From assembly GCA_013285405.1 (NCBI GenBank), contig CP053446.1:3767001-3831000 (forward strand): 64,000 bases of DNA, in the 5' to 3' direction. The DNA is from Ignavibacteriota bacterium. Its GTDB lineage: Bacteria; Bacteroidota; Ignavibacteria; Ignavibacteriales; Ignavibacteriaceae. Below, piece after piece: positions 28,844 through 38,712 of this stretch; position 1 is the first letter of the stretch; each line of letters starts with the position of its first letter. The position numbers were made by a program, and so were the translations under genes. The notes under the pieces are model-generated. The model ran no database searches and was not told the DNA's origin. It saw only the letters and a list, made by a program, of their open reading frames with translations.

Positions 28844-29866
28844 TTATAAAGCAAAATTCCAAAAATTAAATACAGCAATACATTCTCGGATCTTGGTAAA
28901 GATCTTATCATTAAATTCTTGTTTGTGAGCTGATTGAGCAACTTTAATATCAAGATTGAAAAACTTACTAATCTCAATCGCTCTTGGCAAATGGTATGCA
29001 TCCGATATTATTATTATATCAGAAATATTTTTTTGATTAGCAACAAGTTCATCTGAGATCCACCTGATTTGATCACTCGTTGATGAAGTGACGTTCTCTA
29101 TCACAACTTTTGATGTATCAACTCCTTTTATGCGGGCATACTCGAATGCTACTTCGGATTCGCTCAACTCTCCCGGAGCTTTACCGCCTGTTAAAACAAT
29201 TTCTCCTGCAAATCCGTCTTTTAAAAGCTCCAATGCTTTATCTACTCTCGAAGAAAGTGTTGGACTTGGAATATTTCCACTCCATACAGCAGCACCTAAA
29301 ACTACTGCAACATTTTTTTTACTTTTTACCAGCACCCATCTTCCCGATGTATAGCTTATATTATCTATGAAAAGTATAATGGCAATCAGAAACAGCAGTA
29401 GTATAAAGAATGACCTGGTGATAATCCGAATAATCGAAACCTTTTTAGCGCTGATTACCTGACTCCAGATGAACACTAAAAAATAAATCAAAGAAAAAAA
29501 GTAGAAAAGGAATAATAATCCTGTGAGCACTTTATTAAACGGTTGATCGAAGAAATAAGCGGAAGTTTTAATTATTTCAACCTTCGTTGATATTATTGAT
29601 ACCAATATCAAAAAATAACTTATAAGTATAAAAATATTGATACTCTTAACTGATATTATTTGCTTTCCTTTCCTCAGGGAAATAAAAATCCCTGCAATAA
29701 TTCCGGCATAGATTAATAAATTAATAAAGTTTCCTGTCTTCAGAATAGAAAAATTATTTATGGAAAGATCCTGATTGTAATATTTAAATAGATACAGAAT
29801 TATCAACTGCATAAATAATAAAATAACAGAGATCAGAATTTTTCTATTTGCTGTAACTTTCGACAT
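28844..29866 (-). CDS. YdcF-like (DUF218) membrane protein
   Basis: A 340-residue protein with about five membrane helices in its first 175 residues and a C-terminal DUF218 domain: VVLGAAVWSGNIPSPTLSSRVDKAL, GEIVLTGGKAPGE, E-S-E-A type segment SESEVAFEYA, then ENVTSSTSDQI and IIISDAYHLPRA. This domain family includes SanA and YdcF, linked to envelope integrity and S-adenosylmethionine binding; the exact role here is unknown. Stand-alone gene on the minus strand. Confidence 0.85.
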   Translation of the reverse strand: MSKVTANRKILISVILLFMQLIILYLFKYYNQDLSINNFSILKTGNFINLLIYAGIIAGIFISLRKGKQIISVKSINIFILISYFLILVSIISTKVEIIKTSAYFFDQPFNKVLTGLLFLFYFFSLIYFLVFIWSQVISAKKVSIIRIITRSFFILLLFLIAIILFIDNISYTSGRWVLVKSKKNVAVVLGAAVWSGNIPSPTLSSRVDKALELLKDGFAGEIVLTGGKAPGELSESEVAFEYARIKGVDTSKVVIENVTSSTSDQIRWISDELVANQKNISDIIIISDAYHLPRAIEISKFFNLDIKVAQSAHKQEFNDKIFTKIRECIAVFNFWNFAL

Positions 29867-30045
29867 ACAATGATGATAATTGTTTATTCACATTGAGAGT
29901 AAAATAGATTTACTTGCTCTTTTGAGCTATCTCGATTTTTAATTAAAGTAATTGGACACACTGAAAACTAATGAGAGGAAGATATATATCAAATATCGAA
30001 TTGTATCCGCAAATACTATGAAGTCATTCACTCGAGTAAGTTTTA

Positions 30046-30061
30046 GAGACTTCTGAAAAAT
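30046..30061. repeat. 16-bp dispersed repeat GAGACTTCTGAAAAAT, copy 2
   Basis: Exact match to 19576-19591, in the gap between the YdcF and VanZ genes (29867-30154). Confidence 0.6.
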
Positions 30062-30069
30062 TCTAATTT

Positions 30070-30117
30070 GTCATATTGAACGACCTGCCTGCCGGCAAGA
30101 CAGGAGTGAAATATCTT
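30070..30117. repeat. Nested dispersed repeat with a CCTGCC palindrome in its centre
   Basis: Outer part GTCATATTGAAC ... GTGAAATATCTT resembles the family GTCATTCYGA ... GAATCT seen at 59526-59553. A CCTGCC...ACAGG palindrome of the type found in the array genes sits in its middle (30084-30104). The rest of the gap 29867-30154 holds nothing recognised. Confidence 0.55.
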
Positions 30118-30154
30118 GTCTTTAAATTGAAAATAGTGATACATCGATAATAAT

Positions 30155-30565
30155 TCAGATGCTCTTATATTCTGATTTGTACTTAAATCTGTTTTTAAGA
30201 TACAAAACAAGTAATACTCCTATTATCGCTCCGGAAGCATCAGCTATCCAATCAAGTAATTCAGCAGATCTGCCGGGAATCAGCATCTGATGAAGCTCAT
30301 CTGCAATGCCATATAATAAACTAATAATTAAAGTTGCTGCTGGCGCGTAGTTAAAAAGTATTTCAAACCTTCGCTGGTAAATCAATGTTAGATGAACTAA
30401 AACAGACAGAACAAAATAAGCAATGAAGTGATTTAATTTATCTGATAATCCAATACTCGGTAGTTCCTGAACAGGCAAAGTTGTTGCAGTGAAAAGTACA
30501 AGCCAGTAAATAATTAATGGCAGGTAAACTAATATTACTTTTCGTTTTTGCAGATATTCAAACAA
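30155..30565 (-). CDS. VanZ-like membrane protein
   Basis: A 136-residue protein with four predicted helices and the VanZ-family pattern: LSDKLNHFIAYFVLSVL in the second helix, GIADELHQMLIPGRSAELLDWIADASGAIIG near the end. The family is named for low-level teicoplanin resistance but most members, including ones like this, have no known function. It overlaps nnr by 8 bp and follows it on the same strand. Confidence 0.85.
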   Translation of the reverse strand: MFEYLQKRKVILVYLPLIIYWLVLFTATTLPVQELPSIGLSDKLNHFIAYFVLSVLVHLTLIYQRRFEILFNYAPAATLIISLLYGIADELHQMLIPGRSAELLDWIADASGAIIGVLLVLYLKNRFKYKSEYKSI

Positions 30566-32120
30566 CAGAATTTCTCAGGAATTTTATTGTTTGTGGTACA
30601 TAATTTTGAATATCTGTAGCAAGAATATCAAGATTTGTTCTTTTATGAACTAACAGATCTGCAGCAAGACTATGAATATAAACAGCAGAAACGATTGCTT
30701 TTTCAGTATCTTTTTGTTGTGATAAAATTCCCGCGATGAATCCGGTTAGAACATCACCTGTCCCAAATTTTGCGAGTGCTGGATTTCCGGTTGTATTTAT
30801 TAATGCTTCACCTTCTGGGTTGAATATTATGGTTGGAGCACCTTTCAGTACAAGATATGCACCAGTCCTAAGTGAAAATAATTTTCCGAATTTTAAGACA
30901 TCTTTTTTTAATTCAGATACTGTAATACCAATCATATTAGCAAATTCAGCATGATGAGGTGTGAGTACTACATTTTTTAAATTTATTTTTTTGTACCGAT
31001 TGTTTCCAAGCGCAAAAACCGCATCAGCATCTATTACAAATTTTTTCGATTTATACTTTTTTAAAATGCTAATAACAGCATTTTGTGTTTCTCTTTCTCT
31101 TCCAAGCCCAGGACCAATTGCAATAATATCCGCCCAGCGAATTTTTTCCTCAAGTTCTGAAATATTTTTTTCACTAAGATATTCCTTCCCGGAATCTTCA
31201 TACGATTTAACAACAACTTCACCAAGTTTTCTATGGACAAGCTCTCTTACAGATTTAGGAAAGCAAAGTATTGATGCACCAGCGCCAACTTTCAAAACTG
31301 ATGTTGAAGTTAGAACAGCAGCACCCGGCAAGGAACCTGAGCCAGCAATTGTAAGTACTTTTCCCGCAGAATATTTATGTAAGTTTTTAGCTTTTACCGG
31401 TAAACCAGCAAGCGCATCTTCAGGTTCAATTAAAAATTCTGCGGGTTTGAATTTATTGTAAAGTGAATCAGGAATTCCGATTCCACCTTTTTCAACCTCA
31501 CCCGAATAAACATATCCATCATTGAAAAACAATCCTTTCTTCAATTGCCCAAGCGTAATGGTAAAGTCGGCATTGAAAGCATTTTCAGCATAACCGGTAT
31601 CAGCATTCAAACCAGTTGGGATGTCAATCGCAACACGAATAATTTTAAGTCTATTAACATAATTTATGATTGATAAATATGGTTCACGAAGCGAGCCTGT
31701 AATTCCACTGCCTAACAAAGCATCACAAATTATCCTGCAATCTTTTAATGTTTTCAAAGTTGAAACTGAAGTAAACTTTTTTAGAAATATTGATTTATTT
31801 GATTGCGATAGTTTTTTCAGAATTTTAAAATTGAATTTACAATCAGCAGACATTTCATTTTCATTACCGGCATAAATGACAACAACTTCAAAACCAGCAT
31901 TAGAGAAATGTCTGGCTGCAGCAAACCCGTCTCCTCCGTTATTTCCTTTGCCGCACAGGAAACCAATTTTGAAATAATTCGGATATGAGGTTCTATCCAT
32001 TATCTTTAGGAATATTTCGCGGGAAGCATTTTCCATCAAAATAATTCCGGGAATACCAAATTGTCTGATAGCAATTTCATCAATCTGTCGGATCTGTTTT
32101 GTGGAATAAAGCGGAATCAT
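30558..32120 (-). CDS. nnr: Bifunctional NAD(P)H-hydrate epimerase / ADP-dependent dehydratase
   Basis: Nnr repairs hydrated NAD(P)H. The 520-residue fusion has the N-terminal YjeF epimerase domain (about 1-215: GNNGGDGFAAARHF, DALLGSGITG, AIDIPTGLNAD) and the C-terminal ribokinase-like dehydratase domain (about 225-520: GSGSLPGAAVLTS, AIGPGLGR, TPHHAEF, and GTGDVLTG with the catalytic Asp). Length is typical. It lies 50 bp after nuoN. Confidence 0.95.
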   Translation of the reverse strand: MIPLYSTKQIRQIDEIAIRQFGIPGIILMENASREIFLKIMDRTSYPNYFKIGFLCGKGNNGGDGFAAARHFSNAGFEVVVIYAGNENEMSADCKFNFKILKKLSQSNKSIFLKKFTSVSTLKTLKDCRIICDALLGSGITGSLREPYLSIINYVNRLKIIRVAIDIPTGLNADTGYAENAFNADFTITLGQLKKGLFFNDGYVYSGEVEKGGIGIPDSLYNKFKPAEFLIEPEDALAGLPVKAKNLHKYSAGKVLTIAGSGSLPGAAVLTSTSVLKVGAGASILCFPKSVRELVHRKLGEVVVKSYEDSGKEYLSEKNISELEEKIRWADIIAIGPGLGRERETQNAVISILKKYKSKKFVIDADAVFALGNNRYKKINLKNVVLTPHHAEFANMIGITVSELKKDVLKFGKLFSLRTGAYLVLKGAPTIIFNPEGEALINTTGNPALAKFGTGDVLTGFIAGILSQQKDTEKAIVSAVYIHSLAADLLVHKRTNLDILATDIQNYVPQTIKFLRNSVV

Positions 32121-32169
32121 AATTAATTAAGTCTCATTTAAAGAAATTATCTGACATTTAAATATCACA

Positions 32170-33594
32170 TTAAAGGTAAGCTGTAATCAGATCTAATAAA
32201 GAACCTGGAATAATACCAAACAAAATAACCAGCAATACTGATACAGCTACTCCAAATAAACCACTTTTACTTTTTGAGTGCTCAATTTCGTGTTCAGTTT
32301 CTTTGAAATACATCAGGACAACTATCCTGAGGTAAAAATATACACTAATTATACTTGAAATAATTCCGAGGATTGCAAGCCAGGTTAAACCTGATTTGAT
32401 AGCGGCAACGAAAACATAATACTTTGCAAAAAATCCTGCTAACGGAGGAAGCCCTGCAAGAGAAAACATTATAATTGCAAGTAATGCAGCAAGAACCGGA
32501 CTCTTGGTACCCAAACCTGAATATGAATTTATATCAAGATTGGAATCATCATCACCTTCAATCAATGAAATGATTCCAAACGCTGCCAGGTTCATGAATG
32601 TATAAACAGCAAGATAGAAAACTACACCAGCAACACCCGAAGATGTTCCTGCTGCTAAACCGATAAGAATGTAACCGGCATGGGAAATTGATGAGTATGC
32701 CAGCATTCTTTTAATATTTGTTTGAGCAATCGCAACTATACTTCCATACAGCATTGAAAAAACAGAAAGCACTGCTAAATATGGAAGAAAGATACTTGAA
32801 CTTTGACCTGAGAATAATGCAGTGAGTGCAGCAAGAATAGCTGAGAATGCTGCTGCTTTTCCGATAGTTGAAAACAAACCGGTAACCGTTGTTGGCGCAC
32901 CTTCATAAACATCAGGCACCCACATGTGAAAGGGAAAGGCTGCAATTTTAAATGAGAATCCGATAAGGAATAAAAGGATGCCAGCAAGAAAAAGAATATT
33001 GCCAGAGTATTCAGAAAAGCCAGCAGTAATCATATCTATTGAAGTAGTTTTTGTTGAACCATAAATAAGTGCTATTCCGTAAACTAAAAATCCTGTAGCA
33101 AATGCACCCAATAAAAAATATTTTAATGAAGCTTCAATTGCTTTCTCTTTTTTTCTGTTTACTCCTGCAAGCACATAAAAACATACAGACATTATTTCAA
33201 GACCAAGAAAAATCATAAACAAACTTTTAGCACCAGCCATAAACATCATACCTAAAACAGAACTTTGGATGAGGATATAATATTCGCTGTAATTAATCCC
33301 GTACTTTTTTGAATAATCAATTGATAAGAAGCAAACCAGTGCTGCTCCAACATTAAAGATAAAATAAAATACATTTGTAATACCGCCTGTTGACAACATA
33401 CTTTGAAAAATCACTGATTGATTCTGTACAGTAAGCAAGGAATAAAGTGCGGCTGCTGTGAAGAGTATTATCGAAAACCATGGCAGAATTCGTTTTCCTG
33501 AATCCATATACAATTCTAAAATTATAGACAGGACTATTCCACCCCCGATAATAACGAGTGGTATTATATTAAAAAAATCTTGTAAGCTTATCAT
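32170..33594 (-). CDS. nuoN: NADH-quinone oxidoreductase subunit N
   Basis: NuoN is one of three antiporter-like proton-channel subunits in the membrane arm of complex I. The 474-residue protein has about 14 helices and the family stretch FPFHMWVPDVYEGAPTTVTGLF with the helix-7/8 proton path, followed by MLAYSSISHAGYILIG. It is separated from nuoM by an antiporter gene and a 152-bp gap, so it may have its own promoter. Confidence 0.95.
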   Translation of the reverse strand: MISLQDFFNIIPLVIIGGGIVLSIILELYMDSGKRILPWFSIILFTAAALYSLLTVQNQSVIFQSMLSTGGITNVFYFIFNVGAALVCFLSIDYSKKYGINYSEYYILIQSSVLGMMFMAGAKSLFMIFLGLEIMSVCFYVLAGVNRKKEKAIEASLKYFLLGAFATGFLVYGIALIYGSTKTTSIDMITAGFSEYSGNILFLAGILLFLIGFSFKIAAFPFHMWVPDVYEGAPTTVTGLFSTIGKAAAFSAILAALTALFSGQSSSIFLPYLAVLSVFSMLYGSIVAIAQTNIKRMLAYSSISHAGYILIGLAAGTSSGVAGVVFYLAVYTFMNLAAFGIISLIEGDDDSNLDINSYSGLGTKSPVLAALLAIIMFSLAGLPPLAGFFAKYYVFVAAIKSGLTWLAILGIISSIISVYFYLRIVVLMYFKETEHEIEHSKSKSGLFGVAVSVLLVILFGIIPGSLLDLITAYL

Positions 33595-33746
33595 AATTGT
33601 ACTCTATGAAGATTGTGTTTTCATCAATAATTTTTTGAAATACTATTTTAATTCACAGATAGTTCCGGATCATTTTTCCAGGTAAACTAAAAACAAAAAT
33701 ATTCACTATCTCTGCAATGATTTTAAATTCATATAAAGATTCAATA

Positions 33747-35186
33747 TCAAGATTTACCAAAATAAAAAACTAACCAGACTAAAGTAAATATCGGTAGAAG
33801 AACCGGAACTGAATATTTAAATAAATAACCGAAAAAACTTGGCATTTTAATTCCGGCTCTTTCACTGATTGACTTGACCATGAAATTTGGACCATTTCCA
33901 ATGTAAGTCATCGCACCAAAAAAAACAGCAGCGACCGATACAGCAGAAAGATAAATCGGAAAATCTCCGGAAAATTGTGATACCTGCGAAGGAATGTTTA
34001 CATCCATTCCGGATTTACCCATTGCAGCGCTTAAAAAATTCAAATAAGTTGGAGCATTATCCAGGAATGCAGACAAAATACCTGTAGCCCAATAAAAAAT
34101 TCCCGGCGTTAAAGCCTGACCATTAGCTTTAGCAGTTTCAGCAATTAGTTGAAGTGCTGGCATCATAGTAGCAAATATTCCTAAAAACAAATACGTAACT
34201 TCTTTCATCGGTTCAAAATCAAATTCATTCGCTTTTAATATTTCCGGTTTTGTGAATTTGTATGCGGCAAAAATTATACTGATCATAATAATTTCTCTTA
34301 TTCCCAAAGGAAACGGATCGAGACTTGGAACCCAGCTAATTACTGCCGGGTCAATGAAAACTGAAATTAAAATTATTAAAAGTAAGAGCACATTTTTAAT
34401 TCCCTGAAATTCAATTTTACCTGAATAAGTTTGTTCTTTTTCATTAGCCGAGATGTTACGCGAATCAATAATAAAAAAGATAGCCATTACAATTAGTATC
34501 GTTGGCAGCCAAATATACCAGACGTTCTCTATTACCCAGAAAAATTCTACACCTTTCAGAAATCCAAGAAATAATGGTGGATCCCCAATTGGTGTTAATG
34601 CGCCACCGATATTACTCACCGTAAAAATAAAAAAGATTATATGATAAGGTTTAATTCTGTCTTTATTCAATTTTAAGAATGGTCTTATCAACAACATTGA
34701 TGCACCAGTAGTACCTATAACGTTTGCTATAACTGCACCGAATAAAAAAATTAATGAATTCAACATCGGTGTTGCCTTCCTGTCCACTTTTATTAATATT
34801 CCACCTGCAGCAACAAAGAGAGATCCGAGCAAAGCAATAAATGATATATATTCATCAAGTGTATGAAGGACAGTGTGGGAATCACGCAGGATAAACAGAT
34901 AATATCCAACAGTGATCGATCCTAAAACAATAGAAATGATCGCATAATTTTTTTCAAAAAAATGACGATAGAACAAAGGACCGGTAGCAATAATCAAAAG
35001 CAGAGTGATAAAAGGAATCACCATAAAAACATCAGGTAAATTATGAGCTTCTGAATAATTGGTATCCGAATTCTCAATGAAGGATGTTGTGTCTGCTACA
35101 TTTTGTACTGATGCATTTAATTCAACATTAAATGACAATAATATTATGGTCAATATGATTGCATTGAAAAATACCTTACAAATCAT
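33747..35186 (-). CDS. NhaD/ArsB-type ion transporter, probable Na+/H+ antiporter
   Basis: A 479-residue protein with an N-terminal signal-like helix and about 12 membrane helices. It shows the ion-transporter (IT) superfamily pattern: IANVIGTTGASMLLIRP, SNIGGALTPIGDPPLFLGFLKG, DNAPTYLNFLSAAMG and FGAMTYIGNGPNFMVKSI. TPIGDPP and the NAPT motif are typical of NhaD-like sodium/proton antiporters. It sits 7 bases after nuoM and in the same orientation, between nuoM and nuoN, which suggests that Na+ and H+ gradients are handled together. Substrate is inferred from family and place. Confidence 0.85.
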   Translation of the reverse strand: MICKVFFNAIILTIILLSFNVELNASVQNVADTTSFIENSDTNYSEAHNLPDVFMVIPFITLLLIIATGPLFYRHFFEKNYAIISIVLGSITVGYYLFILRDSHTVLHTLDEYISFIALLGSLFVAAGGILIKVDRKATPMLNSLIFLFGAVIANVIGTTGASMLLIRPFLKLNKDRIKPYHIIFFIFTVSNIGGALTPIGDPPLFLGFLKGVEFFWVIENVWYIWLPTILIVMAIFFIIDSRNISANEKEQTYSGKIEFQGIKNVLLLLIILISVFIDPAVISWVPSLDPFPLGIREIIMISIIFAAYKFTKPEILKANEFDFEPMKEVTYLFLGIFATMMPALQLIAETAKANGQALTPGIFYWATGILSAFLDNAPTYLNFLSAAMGKSGMDVNIPSQVSQFSGDFPIYLSAVSVAAVFFGAMTYIGNGPNFMVKSISERAGIKMPSFFGYLFKYSVPVLLPIFTLVWLVFYFGKS

Positions 35187-35193
35187 ACCGAAC

Positions 35194-36717
35194 CTATTCT
35201 AAATTTAATTTTTCAGGATTGATTACTTTTTCAATTACTTTTTCGGAGGATTTTTCCGAAATGTTGAGGAATGTACTTGGGTAAATTCCTATCCATACTA
35301 TAAAAATAAATATCGGAATCAGTACAAGTTTTTCTCTGAAGTTAAGATCAGTTAAAGAGTTCAAGCTGTTATTGGTTACTTCACCAAATACCACTTTTTT
35401 ATACATCCATAATAAATAGATAGCTGCGAAGATTACACCGGAAGCAGAAAATATAGCAAACCACCAACTGTTCAAAACTGAGGATTTGAAAGCACCGGTT
35501 AAAATTAAAAATTCACCAATGAAGCCATTCAATCCGGGTAATCCGATTGAAGAAAGTGAAGTAAACAAAAATGCAAATGAGAACCAGGGAACAAGTTTTG
35601 CAATTCCTCCATAATCAGCAATTTTTCTTGTATGAGTTCTTTCATAAATCATTCCCACTAAAAGGAAGAGTGCGCCTGTTGATAATCCATGATTTACCAT
35701 CTGGATTACCGCACCCTGAACTGATTCCTCGTTCAATGCAAAAATTCCAAGCATTACAAAACCTAAGTGAGAAACTGATGAGTAAGCAACCAGTTTTTTC
35801 ATATCTGTCTGAACCATTGCAACGAGTGCCCCATAAATTATTCCAATCACCGCAAGAACTGAAATCAATCCTGCATAATCAAGAGTAGCTTGTGGAAACA
35901 ATGGAAGATTGAATCGCAAAAATCCGTACGTGCCCATCTTCAATAAAACTCCTGCCAGAATAACACTTCCGGCAGTTGGTGCTTCAACGTGTGCATCAGG
36001 AAGCCATGTATGAAATGGAAATAACGGTACTTTAATTGCAAAGCTTAATGCAAAAGCTAGAAATAATAATCCCTGAATTGTATGATCAATCGTTGGTCCA
36101 GTTTTGTATAAATCAAGCAAGTTTGTTGTAAATCCGCCAAGCAATTCTGACGAATAAACTACAAGCCAGACAATTGCAACAAGCATTAACAAACTGCCAG
36201 CCATCGTGTAAATAAAGAACTTAATAGATGCGTAAATTCTTCTTTCGCCACCCCAAATACCGATAATGAAATACATCGGAATGAGCATTGCTTCCCAAAA
36301 AACATAAAACAGAAAAATATCAAGAGATGCAAATACACCGAGCATCCCTAATTCAAGAAAGAGCATGAAGAATGTGAATTCTTTTACTTTATGTTTAATA
36401 CTGCTCCAGCTTGAAATAAGAGTTAATGGAGTAAGAAAAGTTGTAAGCAGAATTAATAGAAGTGACATACCATCGGTTCCAACATTATAACTTATGTTGA
36501 GATCTTTTATCCAGTTAAATTTATGAACAAACTGGAAATCTGTGGATTGATTATCAAAATAAAAATAAATAATTAATGAAATTATAAAAGCAATGAGTGA
36601 AATTGCCAGCCCGGTGTACTTAATCAGTTTAGCTTTTTCTTTATGAATGAAAAGAATGAGGATTGAACCGATTACCGGAACAGCTAGCAAATATGTTAAT
36701 AAATATGATTGTTCCAT
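35194..36717 (-). CDS. nuoM: NADH-quinone oxidoreductase subunit M
   Basis: An antiporter-like membrane subunit of complex I. The 507-residue protein has about 14 helices and typical NuoM stretches: FYVFWEAMLIPMYFIIGIWGG with the helix-5 glutamate, FPFHTWLPDAHVEAPTAGS, then GVLLKMGTYGFLRF and KKLVAYSSVSHLGFV. It begins 3 bases after the nuoL stop. Length is normal. Confidence 0.96.
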   Translation of the reverse strand: MEQSYLLTYLLAVPVIGSILILFIHKEKAKLIKYTGLAISLIAFIISLIIYFYFDNQSTDFQFVHKFNWIKDLNISYNVGTDGMSLLLILLTTFLTPLTLISSWSSIKHKVKEFTFFMLFLELGMLGVFASLDIFLFYVFWEAMLIPMYFIIGIWGGERRIYASIKFFIYTMAGSLLMLVAIVWLVVYSSELLGGFTTNLLDLYKTGPTIDHTIQGLLFLAFALSFAIKVPLFPFHTWLPDAHVEAPTAGSVILAGVLLKMGTYGFLRFNLPLFPQATLDYAGLISVLAVIGIIYGALVAMVQTDMKKLVAYSSVSHLGFVMLGIFALNEESVQGAVIQMVNHGLSTGALFLLVGMIYERTHTRKIADYGGIAKLVPWFSFAFLFTSLSSIGLPGLNGFIGEFLILTGAFKSSVLNSWWFAIFSASGVIFAAIYLLWMYKKVVFGEVTNNSLNSLTDLNFREKLVLIPIFIFIVWIGIYPSTFLNISEKSSEKVIEKVINPEKLNLE

Positions 36718-36720
36718 TTA

Positions 36721-38709
36721 CTAATGTCTTAGAATTATCCAGAATAGAGCGATTAAAATTCCCAGAACCATCATGAGTGCATACGATTGAGCAACTCCGG
36801 TCTGAATTTTTTTGATTACTCCGGAAAGCGCATCAATAAGTTTTGCAATGTAGTTTATAAGACCATCTATTACTTTATTGTCAGTAAAGTTCCAGAGTAT
36901 TTTTTCAGATCCTTTAACGATTGGATTTACTATCGTAGCCTCGTAAGCTTCATCAAGAATATATTTGTTCAGCAAAGTATGATAAATACCTTTAAATCTG
37001 GAAGCTGTCTTATCTGCAACTTCAGGTTTTTTCAAATAAACAAAACGCGCATAAAGAATTGCACTTACTGCAGCGATGATCGAAATTAACATCAATAATA
37101 ATTCTTGGGAATGTGAGTGACTTCCAAAATCCATCAATTTAATTTCCGCTGTTTTAAATATTGGAGCTAACCACGAATGAAAAAGATTGCCATGTTCACC
37201 CGAAAAAATTTCAGGGATACCGATGAATCCACCGATTGCCGATAAGATTGCCAAAATAATTAAGGGGATTGTCATCAGTTTTGGTGATTCGTGTGGATGA
37301 GGCCCATCCCCAACCCCTTCCCCAAGGAAAGTGGCTTTTGATGAAGAATGATGAGTAATCTTAAATTTTTCTTTTCCTTCGAATGTTAAAAAGTAAAGTC
37401 TGAACATATAAAAAGCAGTCATCATTGCTGTAAGCAATCCAATCAGCCAAAAAACAATTCCAAGGTTCGTGAATGAATACCAGAGAATTTCATCTTTACT
37501 GAAAAATCCTGATAGCGGTGGAATACCTGAAATAGCAACAGCAGCAACTAAAAAAGTTCCATAAGTGATAGGCAGATATTTTTTCAAACCACCGTAGTGT
37601 CTTATATCCTGCTGTTCATGCATTGCATGAATTACTGAACCGGCACCAAGGAAGAGCAGTGCTTTGAAGAATGCGTGAGTCATCACATGAAATATTCCTG
37701 CAGAGAAAGCGCCCGCACCCATTGCTAAAAACATATATCCAAGCTGGCTGACAGTTGAATAAGCCAAAACTTTTTTAATATCATTTTGAACCAGACCGAT
37801 AGTTGCAGCAAAGAAAGCAGTGAACACTCCAATTACAGCAACAACCATCATTGCAGCAGGAGCAGATGCATAAATGATACTGCATCTTGCAACCATGTAA
37901 ACACCTGCAGTCACCATTGTTGCAGCATGAATGAGAGCAGAAACCGGTGTCGGACCAGCCATCGCATCCGGAAGCCAAACAAGCAGCGGAATTTGTGCAG
38001 ACTTACCCGTTGCACCGATGAATAAAAATATCCCAATTAAAACAAAGATATGTTCCGGTACACTGAAAGAAACTGCTCGGGCAAAAACATCTGAAAATAC
38101 AAGCGTTCCGAATGTTGAATAGATCAGAAACATTCCGATAAGAAATCCGAAATCACCAATCCTGTTAACAATGAAGGCTTTTAATCCAGCCGCAGATGTT
38201 GTACTCTTTTCAAATTTTCTATCATACCAAAATCCGATAAGTAAGTAAGAACATAATCCCACACCTTCCCATCCGAGAAACAGAAGAAGAAAATTATCTG
38301 CTAACACCAGATTCATCATTGCAAAGATGAAGAGATTCAGATATGCAAAAAATCTCCAGAAACTTTTATCGCCGTGCATATAACCGATTGAGTAAACGTG
38401 GATGATAAATCCAACTCCGGTTACGATGAGCGACATAACAAGTGAAAGCTGATCAACCTGGTAAGAAAAGCTGATGTTCAATCCGCCAACAGCAATCCAC
38501 TGAAAAAGCGTTATGATATTTAATCGCTGTTCTGCAGGAAGCGATAGAGTTTCGAAAAATGCACCAACTGTTACAACAAAAGATAATCCAATTGCACCGC
38601 TGCCGACAATCCCGATAAGTTTTTCACTTTTAATTTTTGGTCCGATTAAACCATTAAATAAAAATCCGAGTAACGGAAAAAGGACAGTGAGATAAATTAA
38701 ATCAATCAT
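36721..38709 (-). CDS. nuoL: NadH-quinone oxidoreductase subunit L
   Basis: The distal antiporter-like subunit of complex I with the long lateral helix. I place the start at the ATG at 38707-38709 (MIDLIYL), about 662 residues; a nine-codon in-frame extension would be encoded by a dispersed repeat. Conserved parts include NRIGDFGFLIGMFLI, LLVWLPDAMAGPTPVSALIHAATMVTAGVY and KKVLAYSTVSQLGYMF. A Gly-rich loop near residue 465 (TFLGEGVGDGP, just before HPHESP) coincides with a 32-bp dispersed repeat. It is 150 bp from nuoK. Confidence 0.95.
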   Translation of the reverse strand: MIDLIYLTVLFPLLGFLFNGLIGPKIKSEKLIGIVGSGAIGLSFVVTVGAFFETLSLPAEQRLNIITLFQWIAVGGLNISFSYQVDQLSLVMSLIVTGVGFIIHVYSIGYMHGDKSFWRFFAYLNLFIFAMMNLVLADNFLLLFLGWEGVGLCSYLLIGFWYDRKFEKSTTSAAGLKAFIVNRIGDFGFLIGMFLIYSTFGTLVFSDVFARAVSFSVPEHIFVLIGIFLFIGATGKSAQIPLLVWLPDAMAGPTPVSALIHAATMVTAGVYMVARCSIIYASAPAAMMVVAVIGVFTAFFAATIGLVQNDIKKVLAYSTVSQLGYMFLAMGAGAFSAGIFHVMTHAFFKALLFLGAGSVIHAMHEQQDIRHYGGLKKYLPITYGTFLVAAVAISGIPPLSGFFSKDEILWYSFTNLGIVFWLIGLLTAMMTAFYMFRLYFLTFEGKEKFKITHHSSSKATFLGEGVGDGPHPHESPKLMTIPLIILAILSAIGGFIGIPEIFSGEHGNLFHSWLAPIFKTAEIKLMDFGSHSHSQELLLMLISIIAAVSAILYARFVYLKKPEVADKTASRFKGIYHTLLNKYILDEAYEATIVNPIVKGSEKILWNFTDNKVIDGLINYIAKLIDALSGVIKKIQTGVAQSYALMMVLGILIALFWIILRH
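37301..37332. repeat. 32-bp dispersed element in frame inside nuoL
   Basis: On the coding strand this reads as TTTCC-TTGG-GGAA followed by GGGGTTGGGGATGGGCC. It aligns with intergenic copies at 38713-38744 and 43365-43396, which share a C/T-rich arm, its G/A-rich partner, then GGGGTTAGGCC-like sequence. In the protein it supplies the loop residues TFLGEGVGDGP. Confidence 0.65.
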
Positions 38710-38712
38710 AAC

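Noticed and set aside
37781-38025. Cys- and His-rich open frames on both strands within nuoL
   Set aside because: They are out-of-frame shadows of a well-conserved nuoL region; the composition comes from its GCA/TGC codons.
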